Positions 1-8,771 of a stretch of 64,000 nt of DNA are shown here, one piece after another. Both the position numbers and the translations under genes were made by a program. The stretch's first letter is position 1; every line of letters starts with the position of its first letter. This stretch comes from Sphingobacteriaceae bacterium (lineage in GTDB: Bacteria > Bacteroidota > Bacteroidia > B-17B0 > Aurantibacillaceae), in contig JADJXI010000020.1 of NCBI GenBank assembly GCA_016715905.1, positions 372,001-436,000 of the forward strand, written 5' to 3'. Below the pieces are notes generated by a model, which was not told the origin of the DNA, did not search any database, and saw only the letters and a program-made list of their open reading frames with translations.

Positions 1-458
1 CCTGTACCACTGCCATTTACTGCCGAAATGGGGTAAACTTCCCCTAATCCTAATTGATAAAAATCAGCCGCATAAGACGATCGTTCGTGATTATCAGATT
101 TATTCGCAACAAGAATAACGGGTTTTTTACTTTTTCTTAAAATGTTAGCTACGTCTTTGTCGTAAGCAGTAATCCCCTCATTTACATCAACTACAAAAAT
201 TAATAGATTACTTTCTTCAATCGCAATTTGAACTTGTTTGCGAATTTCTTCTTCAAAAATATCATCGCTCCCTTTAATATAACCACCGGTATCAACTAGC
301 GAAAACTCTTTTCCGCCCCATTCTGCTTTGCCGTAATGCCTGTCGCGGGTAACCCCTGCAATTTCATCTACTATGGCTTGCCTGGTTTCAGTTAATCGAT
401 TGAAAAGTGTTGATTTTCCAACATTCGGACGTCCAACTATAGCAACTAAATTCGGCAT
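1..458 (-). CDS. der: Ribosome biogenesis GTPase Der (EngA), N-terminal part, cut by the window edge
   Basis: The visible 152 codons begin with MPNLVAIVGRPNVGKSTLFN, which holds the P-loop (GRPNVGKS, G1) of the first GTPase domain. Later come the DTGG switch II motif (G3) and the ANKSD guanine-specificity motif (G4). Der is a universally conserved tandem-GTPase that assists 50S ribosome assembly. Only the first G domain is present, because the gene runs off the left edge; the second G domain and KH-like domain would lie outside. The start ATG (complement of 456-458) is the natural start for the family. The gene is divergent from the large secreted protein that begins at 563. Confidence 0.95.
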   Translation of the reverse strand, partial: MPNLVAIVGRPNVGKSTLFNRLTETRQAIVDEIAGVTRDRHYGKAEWGGKEFSLVDTGGYIKGSDDIFEEEIRKQVQIAIEESNLLIFVVDVNEGITAYDKDVANILRKSKKPVILVANKSDNHERSSYAADFYQLGLGEVYPISAVNGSGT

Positions 459-562
459 AAGGATGCAAAAGTACTAAGAATTTAGGGATTTTACCGGATT
501 AAAGTATAATTCTAATACGTATAGGTTTTGTAAAAAAGTGATTGATTTTGTATATTTGGTTG

Positions 563-3500
563 ATGCGCGGTTTTATTATATGTATTGTTATTTTTTGCTG
601 CTTGCCTAACTATTTATTTGCGCAGTCAAAAAAAGAAAATCGCGTGGTTAAACCCATTGCATCGATGGGAATTCGCTTTACTGAAAACTTGGGCCAATGG
701 GAACCAAATATATTAGCTAAAGCGAGACTCGGTGGCGGCGCTCTATTTATAGAAAAAAACTGCCTTACATTTAATTTTTTTGACAGAGAAAAATTTCGTT
801 CGCTGCACGGATTGCCCTATGATAAAAATAATCCGGGTAAATACGGATTTAATTACCACGCCTATAAAATTCATTTCAATCATTGTAATCTGAATCCTGA
901 ATTTATTAAGGAAAAAAAAGAAACGTATTATGAAAATTATTTTATTGGTAAGGATCAAAGTAAATGGAAGGGTAATGTAGGTTGTTATAATACCGTTTGG
1001 TTAAAAAATATTTATCCGGGAATTGATTATGAAATGGATGTGAAGGAAGCCGGTATTAAATATAATTTCCATGTGAAAGCCGGAGCTGATGTAAATAAAA
1101 TTCAGATGCGTTATGAAGGAGTTGAAAAAATTAATATTCGAAATGGCGTTTTGGTAATCGGATTAGATTTTAAAGACGTAATAGAGAATAAACCATTCGC
1201 GTTTCAAAATATTAATGGAGAATTAAAACCGGTTAAATGTAATTTTCGTTTAGACGGACGTGTAGTTAGTTTTGATTTTCCTGATGGGTATAACGAAAAT
1301 GAAGATTTGATTATTGATCCAATATTGGTGTTTTCTGCTCAAGCTGGCGCAACTGCAGATAATTTTGGAATGACGGCTACCTTTGATGATTTGGGTAACT
1401 TATATAGTGGAGGTACCGTTTTTGATGTAGGTTATCCATTTGTTTTAGGAATTACCAATATTTTTAACGGCCCGCCGGCTTATGGGAATACCGATATTTT
1501 TATTACGAAATATAATTCTATTGGTAATAGTTTAATTTACTCAACATACCTCGGAGGAAACCGAACAGAGGTTGTTTCCAGTTTGATAGTGGATAATAAC
1601 AATAATTTATGTTTATATGGCGCAACGGGTTCGGCAAATTTTCCGGTAACTGCAGGTTGTGCTTATCCGGCATTTGCAGGGGGGACAAATATAGGATTTA
1701 TTAGTAACGGTTCGGTGTTTTACGATGGTACCGATATTTATATTGCCAAACTTAACGCCAACGGTAACAGTTTGTTGGGTTGTACCTATTATGGAGGCTC
1801 CGGAAACGACGGAGTGAATTATCAGCCTACTACTTATACAACTTCATTCGCGCTATTACCTGCTCCCGGCACCGCAACAACCAATACCAGTGATTATAAC
1901 ACCTTGGTGTCAAATTATGGTGATACCTATCGCGGAGAAATTCAAGTGGATAATTCCAATAATATTTACATCGTAAGTTCAACTCGTTCATCAAATTTGC
2001 CCATGGTGAATGCTATAGATGGGAGTTTGGGGGGTGTGCAGGATGCAGTAGTGGCGAAATTTAATTCAAACTTAACCTCGTTAATATACAGTACTTATTT
2101 AGGAGGATCATTAATGGAATGTGGAAATGGTATGTTTGTAAGACCGAATGAAGAAGTATATGTTACCGGAGGAACTACCAGCGCAGATTTTCCCGGTACT
2201 GCAGGGGGTGAAGCAGCTGCCTTTCAAGGTGGAGTGTGCGATGGTTTTTTAACAAAAATAAATCCTGCCGGCAACGCAATTCTACAATCAACTTATATTG
2301 GAACTTCATCCTACGACAATTCATTTTTTGTTTCTTGTAATGTAGCCGGCGACCCTCATGTTTTTGGTCAATCACTCGGAAATATGCCTATTGTAGGTGC
2401 TCCAATTTATAGTGTTGCACTCACACATCAATTTATTACTAAATACAATCAAACTTTAACTTCAAAAATATTTTCTACAGTATTTGGAAGCAACACTAGT
2501 AATTTTGATATATCTCCTTCGGCCTTTGCGGTTGATGAATGTGACGGAAGCATATATCTTTCAGGTTGGGGAGGTAATATATTAACGCAAGTTCCAATTG
2601 GAGGAATGCCCTTGTTAAATCCTACGCAAGGCACTACAACAGGTTTTGATTTTTATTTGATGGCTTTAGGTCCTAATGCAAATTCGTTAGTTTATGGATC
2701 TTATTATGGAGGTGCAAGTAGTCAGGAACATGTGGATGGTGGAACGTCAAGATTTGATCGAAGGGGAGTTATCTATCAATCCGTTTGTGCCGGCTGCGGT
2801 GGCAATCAAGATTTTCCGCATACACCATTTACTTGGCCTTGTCCTAATCAACAAAACTGTCCCAATCCTAATCCTTCTCCAAATTGTAACAACGGTGTTT
2901 TTAAATTAGATTTTGAGCAAAATACGGTGGCAACCATTAATCAGAATACGGTAACAGGTTGCGTACCGTTAGTTGTTACATTCACTAATGTAACCCCGGG
3001 TACCGGATTTATTTGGCATTTCGGTAACGGACAAACGAATTCGGTAACGCCAAATCCAACTTTTACCTATACGCAACCCGGAACTTACACTGTCTCTCTT
3101 GTCGTTTATGATGTAACCAAGTGTGTACAAAAGGATAGTACCACTTCTTTAGTAGTTGTAATTCCGGGTCCGGATGTGGCCTTTAATGCGTCATTATCCC
3201 CTTGCACAAATACTGTAACTTTTGTAAATAATTCTACCGGTACATTAATTGTTAATCCATTTATTTGGAATTTGGGTGACGGATCACCAACACAAACGAT
3301 TAACGCTCCGGCTCCTCATGTTTACACCACAACCGGAACATACACAATAACCTTAACTACTTTGGGTGCAAACGGATGTTCGGCTACTGCTGTTCAAACC
3401 GTGAATATATTTAATTTTAATCCTAGTGTTAATAGTGCAAACCTATGTTTGGGCTCCTCTATAAATTTATTGGCAAGTGGAGGAACTTCTTATACATGGT

Positions 3501-4639
3501 CACCTCCGGAGAACGTTAGTAATCCAAATGTGGCCGGGCCTACAGTTAACCCTACAGTTACTACTATATATACCATTCAAATTGAAAATAATTCACAAGG
3601 TTATGTTTGCAGTAAAACTTTAACAACCGAAGTAAAAGTATTTCCTAAACCCAATGCTTCATTTGCCTATACAATGAATCCATGTGGAGGGGGAGTGAAT
3701 TTTATCGACGGTTCTGTTGCCAATATTTCGAGCTGGGATTGGACCTTAACAGTTAATGCAACAAGTACCGTGCAAAATCCATATTATTTTTATAGTAATG
3801 GTGGCACGCACTCTGTAATATTGGTAGTGACCAATAGTGATGGATGTAAAGATACGATGACTGATGTGATTCAAGTTGCGGTTCCGCCTCCTTTGTCAAT
3901 CAACGCCAATTCATTAATTTGTTTAGGAAGTTCCGCCCAATTAAATGCGTCAGGTGGAATTGGATATACTTGGACTCCTTCAGCCACTTTAAATAATGCT
4001 AATATTGCCAACCCTATTGCATCACCAAGTGTAAGTACGCAGTATTCGGTTCTAATTACAACATCTAATAGCTGCACATTTATGTTGATGACCAATGTTG
4101 GAGTTTCATTTCCTTCTAGCGTTCAGGTTTCAGCAAGTGCCAATCCTACTTTTGTGATTGTTGGAAATACAACTACATTAATTTATACCGGAGCTCCCGG
4201 TGCAAATGTTGGTTGGTTACCGGTTGGAAGCACAACACCGGCGGTTGGTTATACGGTAACGGTAGCCCCAGTTAAACCTACAACTTATACAGCAGTTGCG
4301 GGTTATGGAGCATGTACTGAGCAGGCCACCGTAGCAGTTGATGCCTTTACGGAGGGATGTATTGAAAAAGACGTTTTTGTTCCTAATACATTTACACCAA
4401 ATGGAGATGGTCAGAATGATGTATTATTTGTTCGGGGTTTAAAAGTAGATGAGGTTTATTTTGCAGTATATAACCGTTGGGGCGAAATGGTATTTGAAAC
4501 AAAAGAAAAAAATAAAGGCTGGGACGGTATTTACAAAGGACGACCTGCTGATGTAGGTGTTTTTGGATGGTATTTGAAAGTGAAGTGTTTTAATGGTGAA
4601 GAGACTTTCAGAAAAGGAAACGTTACATTGATCAGATAA
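563..4639 (+). CDS. Large secreted gliding-motility-type protein with SBBP and PKD domains
   Basis: About 1358 residues. I place the start at the ATG at 563, which opens directly with a signal peptide (MRGFIICIVIFCCLPNYLFA, then QS); an in-frame TTG at 542 would only add seven residues. The N-terminal third matches the Bacteroidota domain that precedes SBBP-type beta-propeller repeats. These show as recurring units of the type 'D(I/G)(F/Y)I(T/A)K(Y/L)N..GN.L.YSTYLGG' around residues 310-700. PKD-like domains with FxWxFGxG and TYTVxLxVxD patterns follow (about 800-1150). The last 90 residues contain FVPNTFTPNGDGQNDVLFV and the YNRWGE motif, the hallmark of the gliding-motility C-terminal domain (type B T9SS signal). 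The protein is therefore probably exported by the type IX secretion system to the cell surface. Its ligand is unknown. Confidence 0.9.
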   Translation: MRGFIICIVIFCCLPNYLFAQSKKENRVVKPIASMGIRFTENLGQWEPNILAKARLGGGALFIEKNCLTFNFFDREKFRSLHGLPYDKNNPGKYGFNYHAYKIHFNHCNLNPEFIKEKKETYYENYFIGKDQSKWKGNVGCYNTVWLKNIYPGIDYEMDVKEAGIKYNFHVKAGADVNKIQMRYEGVEKINIRNGVLVIGLDFKDVIENKPFAFQNINGELKPVKCNFRLDGRVVSFDFPDGYNENEDLIIDPILVFSAQAGATADNFGMTATFDDLGNLYSGGTVFDVGYPFVLGITNIFNGPPAYGNTDIFITKYNSIGNSLIYSTYLGGNRTEVVSSLIVDNNNNLCLYGATGSANFPVTAGCAYPAFAGGTNIGFISNGSVFYDGTDIYIAKLNANGNSLLGCTYYGGSGNDGVNYQPTTYTTSFALLPAPGTATTNTSDYNTLVSNYGDTYRGEIQVDNSNNIYIVSSTRSSNLPMVNAIDGSLGGVQDAVVAKFNSNLTSLIYSTYLGGSLMECGNGMFVRPNEEVYVTGGTTSADFPGTAGGEAAAFQGGVCDGFLTKINPAGNAILQSTYIGTSSYDNSFFVSCNVAGDPHVFGQSLGNMPIVGAPIYSVALTHQFITKYNQTLTSKIFSTVFGSNTSNFDISPSAFAVDECDGSIYLSGWGGNILTQVPIGGMPLLNPTQGTTTGFDFYLMALGPNANSLVYGSYYGGASSQEHVDGGTSRFDRRGVIYQSVCAGCGGNQDFPHTPFTWPCPNQQNCPNPNPSPNCNNGVFKLDFEQNTVATINQNTVTGCVPLVVTFTNVTPGTGFIWHFGNGQTNSVTPNPTFTYTQPGTYTVSLVVYDVTKCVQKDSTTSLVVVIPGPDVAFNASLSPCTNTVTFVNNSTGTLIVNPFIWNLGDGSPTQTINAPAPHVYTTTGTYTITLTTLGANGCSATAVQTVNIFNFNPSVNSANLCLGSSINLLASGGTSYTWSPPENVSNPNVAGPTVNPTVTTIYTIQIENNSQGYVCSKTLTTEVKVFPKPNASFAYTMNPCGGGVNFIDGSVANISSWDWTLTVNATSTVQNPYYFYSNGGTHSVILVVTNSDGCKDTMTDVIQVAVPPPLSINANSLICLGSSAQLNASGGIGYTWTPSATLNNANIANPIASPSVSTQYSVLITTSNSCTFMLMTNVGVSFPSSVQVSASANPTFVIVGNTTTLIYTGAPGANVGWLPVGSTTPAVGYTVTVAPVKPTTYTAVAGYGACTEQATVAVDAFTEGCIEKDVFVPNTFTPNGDGQNDVLFVRGLKVDEVYFAVYNRWGEMVFETKEKNKGWDGIYKGRPADVGVFGWYLKVKCFNGEETFRKGNVTLIR

Positions 4640-4718
4640 TTGCGAATAATTTTCCCTAAATAATTGATTTTTAAAGGCAATTAATCCAAAAAAATTATCC
4701 CTAATTCTTTAAAATTCC

Positions 4719-4726
4719 TACATTTG
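4719..4726 (+). promoter_or_regulatory. Candidate -7 box (TACATTTG) for tRNA-His
   Basis: The octamer fits the Bacteroidota -7 consensus TAnnTTTG and lies 28 bp before the tRNA 5' end. No clear -33 TTG is visible at the expected distance, so the call rests on the -7 box and its position. Confidence 0.5.
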
Positions 4727-4754
4727 CAATCCCTAATCAGTTAGATTAGGTTAT

Positions 4755-4829
4755 GGTAGGTATAGCTCAGTTGGTTAGAGCATCGGTTTGTGGTACCGAG
4801 GGTCGTGGGTTCGAGTCCCATTACTTACC
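4755..4829 (+). tRNA. tRNA-His (anticodon GTG)
   Basis: The cloverleaf can be folded by eye. The acceptor stem is GTAGGTA (4756-4762) with TACTTAC (4822-4828), including one G-U pair. The anticodon stem is TCGGT/ACCGA around loop TTGTGGT, so the anticodon is GTG (4790-4792). The T arm carries GTTCGAGTC. An extra G at 4755 faces the discriminator C at 4829: the G-1:C73 pair is the identity element of histidine tRNA and confirms the assignment. CCA is not encoded. A strong terminator follows, and part of its 3' tail is repeated downstream (4988-5004). Confidence 0.95.
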
Positions 4830-4957
4830 CAATCAAAATAGAAACAACTCGCCATTTATAATGGCGAGTTTTGTTTTTTTAGAGCGAGCAAGAAAATTTA
4901 TTTTCATGATCAATCTAAAAAAACAAAATCCCTAAAGGGTTGTTTCTGTTTTGATTG
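4830..4957. repeat. Inverted repeat bracketing the tRNA-His terminator
   Basis: The 19 bases at 4830-4848 reappear in reverse complement at 4939-4957 with a single mismatch (A versus G). The left arm starts at the end of the tRNA and the right arm lies before the duplicated tRNA tail. In RNA the two arms would enclose the terminator. What made it is not clear. Confidence 0.7.
4846..4880 (+). terminator. Rho-independent terminator of tRNA-His
   Basis: A perfect 10-bp stem, AACTCGCCAT (4846-4855) and ATGGCGAGTT (4861-4870), closes a TTATA loop and is followed by TTGTTTTTTT. It lies 17 bp after the tRNA. Confidence 0.9.
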
Positions 4958-4987
4958 AAGAACCCTCCAAAGGTCCGCCGTAGGCAA

Positions 4988-5004
4988 TCCCATTACTTAC
5001 CCAA
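4988..5004 (+). repeat. Duplicated 3' tail of tRNA-His
   Basis: TCCCATTACTTACCCAA is identical to 4816-4832, that is, the T-arm 3' strand, the acceptor 3' strand, the discriminator and a few bases beyond. No tRNA body precedes it, so it is a remnant and not a second tRNA. Duplicated tRNA 3' ends are typical scars of integration or of unequal duplication at tRNA genes. Confidence 0.8.
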
Positions 5005-5034
5005 AGCTCCTTTTCAGGAGCTTTTTTTGTTTTT
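5003..5034 (+). terminator. Second terminator behind the duplicated tRNA tail
   Basis: The stem AAAGCTCCT (5003-5011) with AGGAGCTTT (5016-5024), loop TTTC, is followed by a T-rich run. Its sequence differs from the first terminator at 4846-4880, so it is not a simple copy of it. Confidence 0.85.
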
Positions 5035-5097
5035 TAACTTTCTTCTTCTTTGGTCTTAAATCAATATCTTAATTTTATTCTTTCCTTTAATAATACT

Positions 5098-5811
5098 ATG
5101 CCTAAAACAATAATACATAAAGCGAATACCCGGGGTAAGGCCGACCATGGCTGGCTACAGAGCTATCATACCTTTAGTTTTGCCGGATATTATAATCCGG
5201 AGCGAATGCATTTTGGAGTGTTACGTGTGCTAAACGATGACACTGTTCAGGGTGGAATGGGATTTGGACAACATCCGCATGAAAATATGGAAATTATCAG
5301 TATTCCGTTGGAAGGAGAGCTGGAACATAAAGACAGTATGGGAAATACTTCGGTTATCCGAAAGGGTGAAATTCAGGTGATGAGTGCCGGAACGGGAATT
5401 CAGCACAGCGAATTTAATCACAGTAAAAGTGAAGCGGTGAAATTTCTACAAATCTGGATTTTTCCCAATAAAAAAAATGTGCAACCCCGTTATGATCAGA
5501 TCAAAATAAATGAAGAGACAAAACAAAATCAATTGCAGCAAATACTTTCTCCTTTAGCTGACGATGAAGGAGTTTGGATTCATCAGAATGCCTGGTTTCA
5601 TCTTGGGAAATTTGATAAAGGACAAGAAGTAAATTATTTATTTAAAGATAAGGCAAACGGATTATATGTTTTCGTTTTGAAAGGGAATATTAATATCAAT
5701 GATGCTAATTTGAACGAACGTGACGGTTTTGGTATTTGGGAAATAGATCATGTTAAAATAAAAACAGATTCCGATACGGAGTTTTTATTGATGGAAGTGC
5801 CCATGAATTAA
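5098..5811 (+). CDS. Pirin family protein (cupin, possible quercetin dioxygenase)
   Basis: 237 residues, normal length for the YhhW/pirin family. The start is the ATG at 5098 (MPKTIIHKANTRGKADHGW); the upstream TTG at 5050 is unlikely. The N-terminal cupin shows GFGQHPHENMEIISIPLEGE and later GTGIQHSEFN, giving the His-X-His, His and Glu set that binds one metal ion in pirins. Family members include quercetin 2,3-dioxygenases and transcriptional cofactors; the physiological substrate here cannot be read from sequence. It is a stand-alone gene. It ends at 5811, one base before the convergent gene 5812-6417. Confidence 0.88.
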   Translation: MPKTIIHKANTRGKADHGWLQSYHTFSFAGYYNPERMHFGVLRVLNDDTVQGGMGFGQHPHENMEIISIPLEGELEHKDSMGNTSVIRKGEIQVMSAGTGIQHSEFNHSKSEAVKFLQIWIFPNKKNVQPRYDQIKINEETKQNQLQQILSPLADDEGVWIHQNAWFHLGKFDKGQEVNYLFKDKANGLYVFVLKGNININDANLNERDGFGIWEIDHVKIKTDSDTEFLLMEVPMN

Positions 5812-6417
5812 TTACGACCAATCGTAACATTTACTTACATTTTTAAATTCCTTCCAAACATCCCAACCTTTTACATTCAAAAATTTACGGAACTTTTTAT
5901 GTTTATCCAAAAACTTTTTTCGTTTATGCCTGGATTTAAACTTAGACTTGTGATATTTAGAACCGGACTTCACATATATTTTACTAGTTAAAAACTTTGA
6001 ATCGGAAAAACTTATACCTTTTTCATGAGTATGCGTTGGTAAAAAAATCGGGTTTATGGATTGCAAATATTCCGGATTAATATTTGTAAAAGACATACCT
6101 CTTTCATCTTGTATTTGCTTGAATCGGTTCGAATTTGGATTTCTCCAAGATACACTTGATTGAGCTTGAGTTTGAAGTTGTATGTTTGTGCGTTGAGCAT
6201 TATTTTTTGAATCTGAATTGGATTGTGCTCCGGCTAATAATTTTTTATATTCTTCATCAGCCAGTTTTTGATATTTATGACAAGGACAATTTGGATTTCT
6301 GGGATCATTAATATCATAGTTACTTTGCTGAGCGTAATAAAAATTTATTCCATTCATTAAAAGCATCACGCACAGAGCGTAATACTTTTTAATGAATATG
6401 GAATGGAGATTGAACAT
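5812..6417 (-). CDS. Secreted basic protein of unknown function
   Basis: 201 residues. The N-terminus (hydrophobic stretch about residues 10-30 ending in YYAQQ) looks like a signal peptide with cleavage after a YA motif. It is followed by a short NPNCPCHKYQ stretch, a Gln/Ser/Asn-rich linker and a strongly Lys/Arg-rich C-terminal third (about residues 145-190). I recognise no domain. Its start is only 20 bp from the stop codon of the recombinase, so its upstream region is now element DNA and it may have been cut off from its original promoter. It converges with the pirin gene. Confidence 0.7.
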   Translation of the reverse strand: MFNLHSIFIKKYYALCVMLLMNGINFYYAQQSNYDINDPRNPNCPCHKYQKLADEEYKKLLAGAQSNSDSKNNAQRTNIQLQTQAQSSVSWRNPNSNRFKQIQDERGMSFTNINPEYLQSINPIFLPTHTHEKGISFSDSKFLTSKIYVKSGSKYHKSKFKSRHKRKKFLDKHKKFRKFLNVKGWDVWKEFKNVSKCYDWS

Positions 6418-6436
6418 TTTTGTTTGTTTTTTTATA

Positions 6437-8017
6437 TCATGGTCTCGACTTCACTCGACCTGCGCCAACCGAAGTTAGTTTAATAATTTTATTATTTGCA
6501 GTGGGAAAGTTACTGAAATCGCCTGATAATTCGGCAATTTCAGTAATAAATTCATTGTCTCCTGTACTTCGACATTCATCTTTTTGGCGATCATACACAA
6601 TTCCGGCTTCAAATAGTGCATTTTGTAGTTCTTGGCGTTGGGTATAATCCCCAGAAGCCCACATTTCACGAAGGTTACAGGCTAACTCAAGGCTTACAGA
6701 AATGAAGTCTTCCAACTTCGACATCTCTATTTTATTATTTGCCCTTTGTGCCTCTAATTCTTCGGTTTCCTTCTCGAACTTTGCTTTATACTTATTGTAA
6801 AGCTCACCCGTCAATTCTTCCAGTATAAATCGCTCTTCCAGTCTTTCGAGTTTTTGACGGATATCCGTCATTTGACGGCTAATCATTTCCTCGCTTTCCT
6901 TAAGTCCTGCGTTGTGATCCTGAAAGGTCAAATACAACTGCTCTTTTATTAAAGGGAGAAATGTTTTATCAATTCTATATCCCTCTAACATTCCTGCAAA
7001 CTTGTTATTCACTTCGTTTGCATTGCGGTTGCATTTACATCCCGGTGTGTTGCATTTATAATAAGGCACGTTCCAACTGTTTGCAATGTAGCCTCGCATT
7101 GGTTGGTTACAGGCTGCGCACTTCATAAACCGCTTTAAAGCGATCTCAGGGCGTTCCTTTTTGGTTTGTAGGCCGAGCTTCTTTTCAGCCATGATGTTGT
7201 TGGCTTCTAAAAAAATAGCTTCTGAAACTATTTTCTCATGCTTACCATCCACCACTTCGCCTTCCAATGCTTTATGCACCATCTTCCCACAGTAGAAAGG
7301 GTTTGTAAGTATTTCTCCGATTCTCCGAAGGCAATAATTCAGTCCGTAGCCTTTAAGACGTTTTTGTATTTCAACATTAGGCATTCGTTCTTTGGCTTTC
7401 CAATAGAACATTTTTTTAATGATTAGTCCTGTATCGTTTACTACAATTTTACGTTCCTTATTATGCTTTACCGTGTCATAACCAACGGGCGAAGCTGTTA
7501 CCCATTCTCCTTGTATCAAATGTTCTTTTACTCCTGCCATGCATTTCTGTCTTCTCAATGCATTGTCCATTTCTCCGAACATAAAAAGCATTTTTTGCTG
7601 CATTACTCCAGCAGGATTAGTAGTATCAATTGGTTGGGTGGTCGAGATGATCTCTATTCCCAATTTTCGTAATTGAATACTTAGCCAAATGGAGTTGTCA
7701 TTCCGTGAAAAACGCTCCAGACTGTAAACGAGAATTTTTGAGATTTTATACTTGGTCTTTTTCAGGTATGCAAGCATTCTCTGAAACTCCTTGCGCTCAT
7801 CCTTTGCAGCACTTTCATATGTACCACCAAAATATTCTCGTACAATTAGTTTGTGTCTTTCAGCATATTCATTTGCACCTTTCATCTGAACTTCCAAACT
7901 AAGGCCATCCATTTGCTTTGCACTTGATACACGAGTGTACACTACACATTCGTTTGTTTCTATTCGGGTTGTTTTTTTTCCTTTCCCGAAAATTTTAAAT
8001 AAGTGATTTGTTTCCAT
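6437..8017 (-). CDS. Large serine recombinase (site-specific integrase/excisionase)
   Basis: 526 residues. The N-terminal resolvase domain has the catalytic Ser in VVYTRVSSAKQ (about residue 31) and the conserved YSLERFSRN arginine region. The Recombinase domain (about 170-275) and a zinc ribbon follow: CAAC near residue 300, then CNTPGCKC. A coiled coil (about 380-450) follows, as in large serine recombinases that integrate phages and mobile islands. It reads away from the rest of the island. The last ten or so residues (GAGRVKSRP) are encoded by a sequence resembling short intergenic repeats, so the native C-terminus may have been changed. It is the best candidate for the enzyme that moved this island. 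Confidence 0.9.
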   Translation of the reverse strand: METNHLFKIFGKGKKTTRIETNECVVYTRVSSAKQMDGLSLEVQMKGANEYAERHKLIVREYFGGTYESAAKDERKEFQRMLAYLKKTKYKISKILVYSLERFSRNDNSIWLSIQLRKLGIEIISTTQPIDTTNPAGVMQQKMLFMFGEMDNALRRQKCMAGVKEHLIQGEWVTASPVGYDTVKHNKERKIVVNDTGLIIKKMFYWKAKERMPNVEIQKRLKGYGLNYCLRRIGEILTNPFYCGKMVHKALEGEVVDGKHEKIVSEAIFLEANNIMAEKKLGLQTKKERPEIALKRFMKCAACNQPMRGYIANSWNVPYYKCNTPGCKCNRNANEVNNKFAGMLEGYRIDKTFLPLIKEQLYLTFQDHNAGLKESEEMISRQMTDIRQKLERLEERFILEELTGELYNKYKAKFEKETEELEAQRANNKIEMSKLEDFISVSLELACNLREMWASGDYTQRQELQNALFEAGIVYDRQKDECRSTGDNEFITEIAELSGDFSNFPTANNKIIKLTSVGAGRVKSRP

Positions 8018-8028
8018 GATAATTTGTT

Positions 8029-8247
8029 TTAAGCAGCGTTAGTGAATTCATCTGGTGGTTCAGAATACAGCTCTCTTACATTGTCACTTATTTTTTCAGT
8101 TTCATTCGTTTTTGAATACAACTGATAAGCGACTTTGCAAAATGCTTTGATCCGTTCCACCATTTTTTTCAATCTCTCTTCAGAGATTTCTTTGCCTAAA
8201 AGAGCTTTGGCTCTTTCAAGGCTCAACTCATTCACCCGCTTAATCAT
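8029..8247 (-). CDS. Small helical protein, unknown
   Basis: 72 residues, 11 bp upstream of the recombinase and in the same orientation, so probably cotranscribed with it. The sequence is charged and helical (ERAKALLGKEISEERLKKMV). No known domain is recognised. The position suggests a role tied to the recombinase, such as a directionality factor or DNA-binding partner, but this is inference only. Confidence 0.6.
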   Translation of the reverse strand: MIKRVNELSLERAKALLGKEISEERLKKMVERIKAFCKVAYQLYSKTNETEKISDNVRELYSEPPDEFTNAA

Positions 8248-8442
8248 GGCTCACCTTTCTAAGTACATTTTTGTTTCCCAGCTTGTCAAAGAACTCTAAA
8301 AAAAGTCTGGTTTCCCCGACTTGTATGTCTAATATAACACATCTTTCCCACATGATAAAATCTTTTTATTAACCCCCGAAATGCCTGATTTTACTGGTTT
8401 TTCTGAGATATCTGTTAATATAATTTTTGCTTTAATTTGCAA

Positions 8443-8682
8443 TTAGTCCTCCTCTGATTCTTCTTCCTCATTCTCATTTTTCCATTCATCCAATAGCTCA
8501 ATGAAGTTCATTACTTCATCCCTTTCACTTGATGAATATTCAATCTCAATAATTAATTCTTCATTCTCCTGATCTACTTCAACTAATGAATAGTCCAACT
8601 CAGAATTATCTATTTGGCTGAAAAATTTGCCTATGTGATGTTTCGGGATTTCAAATTGTCTTGTTTTATTTTGCTTTGCCAT
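8443..8682 (-). CDS. Small acidic protein, unknown
   Basis: 79 residues with a basic start (MAKQNKTRQFEIPKHH) and a very acidic tail of Glu/Asp/Ser. No motif is recognised. It belongs to the train of small genes that runs leftwards from 10508. About 195 bp without a convincing gene or promoter separates it from the gene at 8029. Confidence 0.6.
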   Translation of the reverse strand: MAKQNKTRQFEIPKHHIGKFFSQIDNSELDYSLVEVDQENEELIIEIEYSSSERDEVMNFIELLDEWKNENEEEESEED

Positions 8683-8771
8683 AATTTTTTGTTTTAATTG
8701 TTATTGTTTTAGTTATTTCTGTTTTCTGAATTATTACTTGTATTTCATTGTCTCCTCCTTTCTTTATTAAA

